In this document: piece by piece, positions 36,101-46,499 of the stretch
Layout: every line of letters begins with the position of its first letter
Position numbering within the stretch: position 1 is the stretch's first letter
DNA from: Bidens hawaiensis
Taxonomy: Eukaryota; Streptophyta; Magnoliopsida; Asterales; Asteraceae
Reading direction: 5' to 3'
NCBI GenBank assembly: GCA_021521415.1
Contig: JAIQDT010001739.1
Span: 310,001 to 374,000, forward strand
Length of the DNA: 64,000 nt
The notes under the pieces: model-generated
Database searches by the model: none
What the model was told of the DNA's origin: nothing
What the model saw: only the letters and a program-made list of their open reading frames with translations
Position numbers and translations under genes: made by a program

Positions 36101-37536
36101 CCGACATGAATATTATTCGTAGTATGTGGCTATTTAAACACAAGTTCAGGTCTGATGGCACGTTGGAACGGTACAAGGCTCGGCTCGTTTGTGATGGCCG
36201 TGGTCAGCAGGTAGGTATAGATTGTGGCAAAACATTCAGCCCGGTTGTTAAACCGGCCACTATTTGACTTATTTTGTCACTGGCTCTGGCTCAATCCTGG
36301 CAGATCAATCAACTGGATGTCACTAATGCTTTCTTACACGGCACTCTACATGAGACAGTCTATATGCATCAACCCATGGGGTTTCGCGATCGAGACTACC
36401 CTGATCATGTTTGTCGCCTGAAGAAATCCTTATATGGTCTGAAACAGGCCCCTCGGGCGTGGTACCAACGGTTCACTGATTTTGTTCTTTTGCAGGGTTT
36501 CCGCCAAAGTAAATGTGATAACTCCTTGTTCATATATAACCAGGGTCGGGACATTGCATATCTCCTGATATACATCGATGACATCATACTTACTACCTCC
36601 AATGAAGCTCTTCGGGGTCGACTAATGTCCAGTCTTGCAGGAGAATTCTCAATGAAAGACTTGGGGCCCTTGTCCTACTTTCTGGGTATACATGTGACTC
36701 GTACATGCAACAATCTCTTTCTCTCGAAAACGGCCTACGTCAAAGACATCATCCATCGTGCGGCTATGGATTCATGTAAGCCGGTTGCCACACCAGTCGA
36801 CACGCAACCCAAGCTCAGTGCAGACACAGGTCCCCTTCATGATGATCCGTCCGCTTTTCGTTCTCTTGCAGGTGCCCTACAGTATCTCACGTTTACACGC
36901 CCCGACATCTCCTATGCAGTGCAACAAATTTGCATGCACATGCATGCTCCTCGGGCTACTCACTGGAATGCCTTGAAACGAATTATCCGGTACATTCAGG
37001 GAACACCTAATCTTGGTCTTCACCTGGGTCCCTCTGACACTGGTTCTCTACGCGCTTATACAGATACGGATTGGGCTGGATGCCCTGACATGAGACGCTC
37101 AACATCAGGTTACTGTGTTTATCTAGGCGACAATCTCATTTCCTGGTCCTCTAAACGGCAGTCTACCATCAGTCGCTCCAGTGCAGAGGCTGAATACCGT
37201 GGAGTTGCTAATGTTGTCGCTGAAATCTGCTGGCTGCGTAACCTTCTTCTAGAGCTCCAACGCCCACTGAACCGTGCAACTATAGTTTGTTGCGATTATG
37301 TTAGTGCTATCTATCTGTCGGGTAACCCGGTTCAGCACCAACGCACTAAACATATCGAGCTTGACATTCATTTTGTTCGGGAACAGGTTCAAAAAAGAAA
37401 TGTCCGTATGGTTCATGTGTCGTCTCGCCATCAAGTTGCTGACATCTTCACCAAAGGCTTGCCACGCGTCCTCTTCGATGACTTTCGATCCAGTCTAAGC
37501 ATCGGTCCTCCCTTCGCTTCGACTGCGGGGGAGTAA
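33196..37536 (+). pseudogene. Copia Gag-Pol polyprotein with four in-frame stops
   Basis: A single frame runs from ATG 33196 to TAA 37536, interrupted by TAG 34141-34143, TAG 35740-35742, TAA 36025-36027 and TGA 36265-36267. The order is gag (NIRNFIPMVL, YLQHAKQLADQL, Arg-Gly-rich tail), protease (MDTGASSH), then integrase with the H-H-C-C site (WHQRLGHPGN, CEPCVFGK) and D, D, E in HSDLW, CDNGTEY and QNGKAERK. Reverse transcriptase follows (QLDVTNAFLHG, YIDDIILT), then RNase H (WAGCPDMRRSTSGYC, SSAEAEYRG, TKHIELDIHF, VADIFTKGL). Integrase before RT is the Copia order. No frameshift is needed, so decay is by point mutation only. A classical CCHC knuckle was not seen in Gag. Confidence 0.9.
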
Positions 37537-37669
37537 TAGTCGTACATATATTAGGCAACTTTGTATATTTAGTAAATTAAGAATTAGTTTCAAATTACAA
37601 GATTTGTATTGTATTATAAATACACATTATGTGGGATGAAATAGGAAAGCAATTATTCATTAATTATCA
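37534..37669 (+). repeat. 3' LTR of the Copia element
   Basis: 136 bp, two differences from the 5' LTR by eye. The polyprotein stop codon overlaps its first three bases. Confidence 0.88.
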
Positions 37670-37674
37670 CACAA

Positions 37675-38668
37675 GTGAAGATTCAATTTCTGAAGTAAAC
37701 AGCGTGCGTACACCTCATTCAATATAAAAGACACATAAGTGGGTGAATGACAAGTGTTGTCAAGAGCTACACAAGAAAAAATTACAAAGTTGCTTTTCAT
37801 ACTATCAAGCAATTATGTTTATATTTGAAACTATTTATAGCATACTCAAACCCTAGACATTCAAGTCATATTTGGTTATTTTTTATTTTCTATTATTTTT
37901 CTTTTCTTTTTTGGGTGATATTTGGTGATATTTAAAGTTTAAACTCCGAAAATACATATCATGCGAAATCAAAAGATGATTTTTCAAGAGAACACGTGGT
38001 GAATATTCTTCCTTGATCATTTATATCAACGCTTTATAGGTTGTATAGTGTTCACCCTAGCCTTTAAAATGATATTTAGATTTGCAATGGCAATCAACCA
38101 TTTCTAAAGAGAAGCTTGTAAATATGATCACTCTTTTGATGATTCGGGACAGAGGTGACCGCTATCCAATTAGTGAGAACCTTGTAGAGTTGTAGAGTTG
38201 ATTGCTGCTCCTTAATTACTGAGAAGTTCTTAGTGAAGATAAACTTTTAGGGTACTGGCAAGAAGTGGATACAGCTACATTAGGTAACACCATCTCGACC
38301 ACTATAGATCTTTGTTTCATGCATGGTGGTTTTTTCTTTTAGTTTAAACTTGTTTATGTGTCCTTTTACCAATGAAGATTTTTTAAGTATACTCCTCGTA
38401 CAAATAAATATTTTTGAAGTACTCATAAATTTAAAAGCAACATATTCACCCACTCTATGCTTCTACAAACAACTCGCGTGCTTCCATGTCCTATTTCGTA
38501 AGCATAATATTAATGCTTGTGCGACTAAGCCTACAAATTTTCGCAACATAAGAATGCTCTTAATACTTTGTTTGATGGTGATTATGTTAAAAAGGTAAAT
38601 GCTTGGCATATTTTTATCGATGATTCAAACATGTAAAACAAAAGAAAAAAGGTGACTAAGAGACGACT
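37675..38668. other. Intergenic DNA without recognisable gene
   Basis: AT-rich sequence between the Copia element and the next solo LTR. The frame at 38323-38598 (91 codons) has no domain I recognise. Confidence 0.45.
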
Positions 38669-38673
38669 ATTAG

Positions 38674-41046
38674 TGTGACATTCGTTAATTTCGGGTCTTG
38701 TTTGTATTCGTTTTTGTATTTGTTTATTATGTATACCGACCCGATTTGTAAACCGAAGCTTATGTTATAATCAAAATGATGGATTTATGTTACAATATTG
38801 TTTCACACTTATTAGGTCTTGAAAACAACCTATTTTTATTTATTTATTTTTTGTTTTTTTGTGTTTTTGTCTTGATCCATTTTGCATGAAAACTCTTGTG
38901 TCTCACACCCATATTTAACCACCAACATTACCCTATATATACATCACCTTTCCTCTTCATTTTCCCTTGCTACAACTCCAAAAAAAAAAACTCTCTCAAA
39001 CATCAAAGATTCAAGGTTATCTTCTTAAGTGTTCTTGAAGGTTTTTAGTCTTTCATCTTAATTAGTTTATGTAGCCTTATTAATACTTGTTTATGGTTGT
39101 GCAACATATATATAATATACACCTCTTGTTTACCTTTGGTAGTTACTTCTCCGATTCCTGTCGGTGAGGTTTCGGACCTCACAAGACAAGGCTTCATGGA
39201 GAACTTCGTGTTCTTGATATATATACATCTATATAACTTGTTCATACATATTATCTTGCTTATTTTAGTTTGTTGGTCATGTTTACAAGTTCCACGGTTA
39301 TGGGTTTTTAAGAGTCTATGCTTCGATTTAACCGTAAATAGCTCTAAACCGTAAACCGAACTTTGTTACTAATTTTGTTAAATAATTGTTTAAACATACT
39401 TATTGTTAGATCTAAGTTTCTAAAATCATTTTTACAAATTCTATGGTTATGGGTTTGTAGAATCTTACCTCGGTCTTAACTCGAAACACGATCCGAACTG
39501 AAAACCGAACTTTTGTTTAAAGACTTTATTGTTAACTTTTGGTTGTAAAACTTAAAGTATTTTTATTTGTACATTATTATACAAGTTCCTTAGTGTTTGG
39601 ACATGTGGAAACCATCTATGAACTTGTTGTGAGATGAAAACCGAACTAAACCGATTCTCACTCGCTTAAGACACACAGGTGTGTGTGTGTTTTTTTTAGC
39701 CATCAAGACTTGTATATTTCTTTAAAAATAGTTACAAATTGATTTTTAAATATTTTCTTAAGTACTTGGAATTGTTGGATCCAACTTGATCTCATAACAA
39801 AGTTTGGACCGACAAAACCGAACACTCGCTTAACGTGCGTTGTTAGTTCTAAAACAATGGAACTACATACTTGGTTAAGTCTTATTAAATTTTATTGAGT
39901 TATCTCATAACATTCAATATTTTGGAAAGTTGACTTTGGGTTTGACCAATTATCAAGACCCGAACCGACAACCCGAACACTCGATAAAAAAAAACCGCTT
40001 TAGTATCTTTATTCCAAAGGGATTTGCATTCTTGCATTTTACCCACCTTATTACTTAACATAGGTTGAATAAATATTAAGGTTAGATACTTTAACCCGGT
40101 TTCGAGCAAACTTACATTTTTAAAGGGTTATTATTATAAATTCTTAAATAGTTATATTTTAAACCTTGAACTTTAATTATTTACATTTCTCAACATTTAT
40201 TTTGTTTAAAGACCTTCAAAACAACCTTTCTAAATTCAAGACTTCTTTTCTTTTTAGGCATTGTGCGTTAAACTCGTCGTTCCGACAAATCTCCAAATTA
40301 TCATCTTTCAAGTTTACTACTTGAAGGTGAGTACTTCATACCTTATTTTCCATCTTTTATTTTGGGGGTGACATTTCATACTTATTCAACAAAATGCTTT
40401 ATATTTGAATCTTAAACCACAAACGTAGTTGTATACTTTACCTAAATAATTGCTCGATTTGGTGTTCTATGCTTATATGCCTATGTGTTTATCGCTTTTG
40501 GTTGGTGGAACTATAAAATCCTATATTATTTGGCATCCCCTTATAGCAAGGTGTCGTTAACGTAAGGCAATTAACGATAACTATAAAATCCTAGACTATT
40601 TGGCATCCCCTTATAGCTAGGTGTCGCTAATGTGTTTAGCGATATCTATTTATCCAAATTACCACTTTTATTTATCGTTTCGTATGCAAGTTTTGTGGCT
40701 ATCTTTATTATATACTAATATGATTAAACTTATGAATTGCTCACCAACATTTGTGTTGACAAACTTTATTTTATGAAATGTTGCAGGTTTGCATCTTGGT
40801 TGAATTATGATTGTGAAGAAAACGACATCAAAGACCTTAGGATATTAGTAAAAATGAACAATATCAAATTTGCCGTATTTTGTTATATCTTGTTTATGGT
40901 TATTTTATGGATAATTGTTATGTGACATTTTCGATGTTGTGAAATGAAATGAGTTTATTAAATACTGTCACTTTAATTAGTGTCATGTGCTTATGGACAA
41001 TCGTTACACCTCGGCATGTTCCGCCGCATTTGATCGGGGTGTGACA
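38674..41046 (+). mobile_element. Second solo LTR, Ty3/Gypsy type
   Basis: It starts TGTGACATTCGTTAATTTC and ends GGGGTGTGACA, nearly the same ends as the 5' LTR of the chromovirus at 55001-57728. Flanking 5-mers ATTAG (38669-38673) and ACTAG (41047-41051) match at four positions. A TATATATA box near 38933 with a CT-rich leader fits plus orientation. The 2373-bp body carries a duplicated unit of about 75 bases with GGCATCCCCTTATAG near 40520-40640. No coding region is attached. Confidence 0.62.
40505..40645 (+). repeat. Two-copy tandem repeat in the solo LTR
   Basis: The phrase ACTATAAAATCCTA followed by TATTTGGCATCCCCTTATAG and GGTGTCG occurs twice about 70 bases apart. Confidence 0.7.
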
Positions 41047-41115
41047 ACTAGGGCTCAGGTCTTTGGCCCATCCCTATAGAGCCCAAAAAAAATTTCTTCT
41101 TCCAATATATATTTA

Positions 41116-42585
41116 CTATGTTAGAGCCCGTGTTACACACGGTATAAAATATAATAAAGTAAAAAAAATATTATATGTAATACGTAAATTCAATTATTTT
41201 ATATAATAGTTTATATTTATAAGTTTTTAATAACTTTTTGATATATTTAATTATTTATACATTATCAAATTTAAGTTGCAAACCAAACCTTCATGTTTGA
41301 TTTATTTTAGAAATAAAAACATTCATACCATATTCCAGTGGGATGTTTATAATTCCATCACATATTGGAAGAAAAGTGAATTCCTTTAATTGAAGGAAAG
41401 ATTTCTTATTTAAATACATTCACTTAACAATCAAACACAATTATAGATGGAATGTTTATCAATTCCATTTCCAATTCCCATAAAATACATGAACCCAAAC
41501 CTGCCCTAACACTATATAATTGCAAATTTATATAAATAATTTCCAAACATTATTTAACAAAAAACATTAAAGGAAAATTAAAAAATTTATCAAAATATTA
41601 AACATGTAAACTTGTGGTTAGGAGTTTAAACTCATAATAACCATTTAACTACTAAATAATTTCCATTTATTAAACGTTTAAAGTTTAGGGGTTACAATTT
41701 TAAAGTCATAATAACCATTTTTTTTAGACTTTTAATATTAGGGGTTAAAAAATTAACGTTACACTAAGTTGTGATAATATTGAACCAAAAGTTGTTTTTC
41801 TATCAAAAGATTATTAACAAACTTATAAAAGCTATAAATGAAAACAAACAACTATAAAAAATATCATTTTTTATTTAATCTTACTAATCTATTAAAGCAA
41901 TACAATGTGTACATATGACATTCACCTATAAAAAAAAAAGAAACTCTCAAATTAAAAAACACAACAAAAAAAAAACAAAGTATTGTCTTTATTTTTCACT
42001 AAATGGTGATTAACCATTAATTTTCAAATTTCTTCAACTTGGTGTGATTCAAAGTATGTCCATTTCATTAAACACTATGATGTTTTTGATTCTCCATTTA
42101 CCTGTTAAAATGATGAGACGATTACTATAAGAATTAATGGTATTTCATATTGAATAACTAATCATTAAATGCTTGAAAAATTGGTTGAAGAACTTACGTA
42201 CTTGCACTTAGTAGCTTCTAACATCAATAGAAATGATGAAGAATGTGTTCTGATCGTGTAATCTTATATAGTGATATAATTAGCAGTTTATTTTTGTTAA
42301 GCTTGGTAAACATAGAAATTATTTGAAACGTAATTTGATTTTAAGACTAATAAGCATAAATTAAAGAAAAATAAGAGTTAACAGTTTCAATTTATGAGTA
42401 AATATGCATAAGTTAAGGACTTAAGGCAAAAACGTATTTTTATTTTAGCAACCATTATTTGTTTTACAATTATGTTAATTTGATTTATAAGTATAACAAT
42501 TTAATTATTTTTGTAATTATATATAAAAATGATAATTTATTATAGAATATAGACTGATTCGAGATTTCAACACATACACACACAA

Positions 42586-42624
<39 letters not shown>

Positions 42625-42854
42625 TATTAGAATCATTTATAAGTTACATTTAGGGTTTCCAATATAAGAAGATAATTAAATAATGATATAAGGTCTCAAG
42701 TTAAGAATTGATTTGATTTCAATAATATTTTATGAATTTAGAATTTAATTTAATTATTAATAAGATGGATAAAATATAAAAGGCAATTGATTATGTGGAC
42801 AACCTAGATGAATGCCATGTGGACACATGGTTTTGCTTTAGTATATTAGTAAGA
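41116..42854 (-). mobile_element. Non-autonomous Helitron on the minus strand
   Basis: Read on the minus strand it begins TCTTACTAATATACTAAAG and ends with hairpin CCGTGT-GTA-ACACGG followed by GCTCTAACATAG and a host T. Both ends resemble the Helitron at 12144-23371, whose tail is GCTCTAAAACTAG. The terminal CTAG reads ATAG here, so the CTRR rule is broken by one base. The 1.7-kb body is AT-rich and non-coding, with (TA)n runs near 42585-42626. Confidence 0.68.
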
Positions 42855-42969
42855 TACGTGTTGAAGTGAAAGAGAGAATGAAGTTTGAGATTTAATTACA
42901 TAGTTTTACTTTGCTAGTATTTAGTTCATAACAAAACTATCAGGGGATGAATGGAGACAATGATGCTTA

Positions 42970-43304
42970 GACCACTTGTAGTGGGACGCCAACCCCACCC
43001 ATGGAGCCCAATAGCGTCGGAACCACCCCCCCCCCCCCCCCACACGCGGGGGGGGGGGGGGTGGCTTGGGGCGCTTCCCACATAGCACCGAAAGGAGGGG
43101 GAATGATCGAAGTTGATTGGTTGTTGGTTTATTTATTTATTATTATTTTTTTGATAAAATATAATAATAAAATAATAATAATAAGGTAATGATCTGAATG
43201 AGCTCCATCCACTACACCCATTTTAGCCATAAAGCCACTATGGTGATGTGGCGCCACATGACGCATAACGTCCACATAGGGGGCTTCATCCACTACGCTT
43301 GGTC
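42970..43304. mobile_element. PIF/Harbinger-type MITE
   Basis: The ends GACCACTTGTAGTGG and (reverse complement of the right end) GACCAAGCGTAGTGG are flanked by TTA (42967-42969 and 43305-43307). It is 335 bp long with no coding capacity. It contains a C16/G14 hairpin and an (ATA)n run. Confidence 0.68.
43026..43061. repeat. Perfect poly-C/poly-G hairpin
   Basis: Sixteen C, the loop ACACGC, then fourteen G. This can fold as a very stable hairpin or as G-quadruplex/i-motif structures. Exact run lengths are likely to be uncertain in any assembly. Confidence 0.8.
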
Positions 43305-43307
43305 TTA

Positions 43308-43789
43308 AAACATGGTTTTGAGGTTAGATTTTTTTTTAAACTATTTTCTTTCCTCACAAAAGTTTACCTTTTCATTTCTTTGGTTTCTAGGTTGTGATGA
43401 GTGGGTAAAAGAATTGATTTTTAGTGTTTATTATCGTGTGTTTTAATTAATTATCAATATCGAACATGATTATTTTAATTGGTTTTATGCATGTAGGTGT
43501 TTGGAGCTTAAATGGGCTATTTCGGAGCATGGAAGATGTTGAATAGTCGAGTTATAGATGAAGGGAAGCAACTAGGGGATCGAAAAGACTCGCAAGCATA
43601 AAGAAAACAAAGTTTGAAGCATTCAAGCACAGGGCAGGCCGTAAGCTACGGCCTGGCCCAAGCCGCAGCTTAAGACTCTAAAAGGGCGAAAGTGGGTGTC
43701 GTAAGGCAATTTGGAAGAGCCATAAGCGAGACAAACCACCGTAAGCTACGATTGAGCCGAAAGCCAGATATAGCTTACGGCCCTCTAGA
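43308..43789. other. Left flank of the Cassandra insertion, repeat-like
   Basis: Non-coding sequence with several GCCGTAAGCTACGG-like words (43640-43785). It continues on the right of the Cassandra element after the CGCAC duplication, so the TRIM landed in a pre-existing unclassified repeat. Confidence 0.45.
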
Positions 43790-43816
43790 CGCACTGTGAC
43801 ATCCCACATCGGTTGG

Positions 43817-44595
43817 TAGGGGTGTTCAAAAGAATCCGGATCCGAATTATCCGACTATCCGTATCTGAACTATCCGAAATTTCGGATATCCGAAAATTCG
43901 GATTTGGATTCGGATAGCATTTTTGGGATTTTTCAGATGGTTCGGATATCCGATCTACCCGAAATATTAATTCTAATAGATTTTATTTTAATTTATATAC
44001 CACACAATAAGAGGAAACCCTAATTTTGTTTATAAATCTACTCCAGCCTAGCTCCTCTCCATCTTTGCTCTCTCTAACAGACTTTCTAGATTCTCACCAG
44101 CCACCACGATTCCACGAAACCACCGTCCATCGCAGAGACGCTAACCACCACAACACACCATCGCCCGTCACCACCTCTAGGCTTCAGCCCTCGGCTCACA
44201 TGTCGACGGCCGTCGTCCATCACAACCTCCAACTCTCCATTCACAATTGTTTTTTGAACAATTCATAGTTTATTTTGAACAATAAATTGTGTGTTATATG
44301 CTTGTTTGTTTGTATTTTGAACAATTTATGGTTAGTTTGTTATATTGAAAAACTTAGATTAGATTCTTGAGATGTTGTAAGCTTAATTTTAAATTAGATT
44401 TTTTTTTTAAGATTTCGGATATCCGATTCTCTATCCGATCGGATATCCGAAATTTCGGATTCGGATTCGGATAGTGAAATTCACTATCCGAATGGTTCGG
44501 ATATCCGAAGTTCGGAAATGGTTCGGATATCCGAAGTTCGGATATCCGAAGTTCGGATATCCGAAACTTTGGATATCCGGTTTTGAACACCCCTA
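43817..44595. mobile_element. hAT-like element inserted in the Cassandra 5' LTR
   Basis: Perfect 15-bp inverted repeats TAGGGGTGTTCAAAA / TTTTGAACACCCCTA bound 779 bp. Both ends carry arrays of the palindromic word TTCGGATATCCGAA; the middle (about 44000-44330) is unrelated, GC-richer sequence that could be captured DNA. ACATCGGTTGG before the element recurs as ACATCAGTTGG two bases after it, a duplication longer than the usual 8 bp. The 3' LTR without insert gives the empty-site sequence. Confidence 0.78.
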
Positions 44596-44691
44596 ATACA
44601 TCAGTTGGGGAGGAGAACTAAGCCTTCTTTATAAGGAGGTGGATACCTTCCCCATCTAACGCGTTTTGGGTGCTTAATGGTAGGGGATGAG

Positions 44692-44765
44692 AGGAGAACT
44701 CCACAGTTAAGTGTGCTCAGGTGAGAGTAATACTAGGATGGGTGACCTCCTGGAAAGTCTTCACC
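44692..44765 (+). other. 5S rRNA-derived domain in Cassandra 5' LTR
   Basis: The block contains AGTTAAGTGTGCTCAGG, GAGAGTAATACTAGGATGG and GTGACCTCCTGG, matching box A, the intermediate element and box C of the plant 5S rRNA internal promoter with a few changes. In Cassandra this block can act as a polymerase III promoter. Confidence 0.88.
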
Positions 44766-45035
44766 TGGGCAACCAAAAGCAAATCCGTGAGGCGATGGTG
44801 GTACGTCCCGGTCAAAGCGGACAATATTATGGTGCAGCGTTAGCTGGGCTGTTACAGATGGTATCAGAGCCAGGGCCGGACCGGTGGTGCCAGGTCCCGC
44901 AAGGACGCTGGACCCCTTAAGGGGGGTGGATTGTGACATCCCACATCGGTTGGGGAGGAGAACTAAGCCTTCTTTATAAGGATGTGGATACCTTCCCCAT
45001 CATAACGCGTTTTGGGCGCTTAATGGTAGTGGATG

Positions 45036-45112
45036 AGAGGAGAATTCCACAATTAAGTGTGTTCAGGTGCGAGTAGTACTAGGATGGGTGACCTCCTGGG
45101 GAGTCTTCACCT
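45036..45112 (+). other. 5S rRNA-derived domain in Cassandra 3' LTR
   Basis: Same block as in the 5' LTR, here with GAGTAGTACTAGGATGG, closer to true 5S than the 5' LTR copy. The 5' half of 5S is absent, so it is not a 5S gene. Confidence 0.88.
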
Positions 45113-45207
45113 GGGCAACCAAAAGCAAATCCGTGAGGCGATGGTGGTACGTCTAGGCCAAAGCGGACAATATTATGGTGCAGCGGTAGCTGGGCTGTTA
45201 CACGCAC

Positions 45208-46191
45208 AAATTCAGTTTTTATAACGATTTTGGAAGGTATTTAAGGCCCGGTTTCACATTAGGTCGAAACATCTTCCTACCCTAGTAGTTTTTGACGATT
45301 TTGAAGCTTTGATGCATCATCTTAACACCTCAGAATCATCAATTTTCCATGGTTTCATCCTTTTCAACCAATAATCTAGCTAATCATGATGCAGGGGCAA
45401 GGCTAAACCTTTTGTAACCACTTCAGGTGTAGAGTTTTGTATGAACTAATGATTTTTTGATTTCTGTCCGTGTGTGTGGATTGAGTTTTGATTAAGGTTT
45501 CATTTAATTGAACCTTTACGTTTATTTGAGTTGATTAAACAGTTATTTTTCTGAGATTCCCATTTATCATCAATCAATTGGTTTCTGCTCATCAACATTT
45601 AGGATTAGTTGAATAATGACTAATTGTAATCAGAATAATATTTTATGTAAAATTTTGCATTATCATAATAAATTATTGATGCTTGATGACTTCCGGTCTT
45701 TAATCAATATTTTGAATTTGTATTTTAGGAATTTTTTTATGTACTTTTGGGGGGGGGGGGGGGTTTGACCCTGACTAAGCACAAGATCTATCTATATCAA
45801 AGCAACATATGAATAACAAGTTTCTAGTGGGAAAGAAGAAGTCAACTCTGGGATTATAAACAAAAAGATTATCCCATAGACTAGTGTTACCAAGCTCAGG
45901 TAATAGTTGACTTTGAGAGTGTATCTGCCAATATATCCATGTGATGATGATGAATGTGGCAAAAGTCCCGAATATGGGACGGTGGAAGCTTGAGCCTACT
46001 CCTTATGTTCATTTGGAGAGCCAAAAGTCAGAGGCCCATAGTTATTATGTTCATTAGAAGTAGTCGAAGTGTTTTGAAGAGGTAGTGGGGTGTCACAAGC
46101 TACTCACAGTCGCACTCCCAGCCACCCTATCCACTTTAATCACCAAAAACATTACAAAGAAGCGAAAAGGTCCCCCCCCCACACAATTCTA
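45208..46191. other. Right flank of Cassandra, unclassified DNA
   Basis: Continuation of the repeat interrupted by Cassandra, then AT-rich DNA with a G15 tract at 45749-45763 and C9 at 46172-46180. No gene is seen. Confidence 0.45.
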
Positions 46192-46499
46192 ATGGTGCCG
46201 GCGGAGGATACTTAGGGCCAGGGGAGCCCCCCCCCCCTCCCCCCGTTTTTTTACGTAGTAGTGTAAATTTACCAGATTTCGTCCGAAAATTTTTATACGT
46301 AATGTAAATTTAGCTGTTTGCGGCCGAAATTTTTTATACGTAGTGTAGAACTTATTCTTTTTCGGCCGAAATTTTTTATTCGTAGTGAAAATTTAGTCGT
46401 TTACGGCCGAAAATTTGAGCACGACCCCTTTCGTTTGTGAAGTTTTGTATACATTTTGACTCCTGCCCCTCCGGTTTCTTAGTCCAAGCTTCGTCACTG
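46192..46499. mobile_element. Second copy of the hAT-like MITE with ~45-bp repeats
   Basis: It shares with 24662-24956 the tandem GTGTAAATTTAG...CCGAAATTTTTTATACG units, the phrase AAAATTTGAGCACGACCCC and the end CCAAGCTTCG. The left end is altered by a long C tract (46227-46244). Ends are approximate. Confidence 0.6.

Larger units (their letters stand above)
32941..37669 (+). mobile_element. Ty1/Copia retrotransposon with very short LTRs
   Basis: Two 136-bp LTRs (32941-33076 and 37534-37669) differ at two positions by eye and are flanked by CACAA duplications (32936-32940 and 37670-37674). A primer site TGGTATCA follows the 5' LTR (33077-33084), and a purine tract GCGGGGGAG precedes the 3' LTR. 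Both LTRs start TAATAG rather than TG, so the terminal base was already altered in the parent or the boundary is off by a few bases. Total length 4729 bp and the gag type suggest the Ale/Retrofit group (inference). Four nonsense codons make it non-autonomous. Confidence 0.9.
43795..45202 (+). mobile_element. Cassandra TRIM retrotransposon
   Basis: Terminal-repeat retrotransposon in miniature. The 5' LTR (43795-44856, enlarged by an insertion) and the 3' LTR (44932-45202, 271 bp) both start TGTGACATCCCACATCGGTT and end GGGCTGTTACA. The perfect duplication CGCAC flanks it (43790-43794 and 45203-45207). The internal part is only 75 bp: primer site TGGTATCAGAGCC (44859-44871) and purine tract AAGGGGGGTGGA. 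Both LTRs contain a block clearly derived from 5S rRNA, the hallmark of Cassandra. It encodes no protein and must use enzymes of other elements. Confidence 0.93.

Noticed and set aside
44692..45112. Two apparent 5S rRNA genes
   Set aside because: Only the internal-promoter half of 5S is present, in both LTRs of a Cassandra TRIM; these are derived sequences, not rRNA genes.
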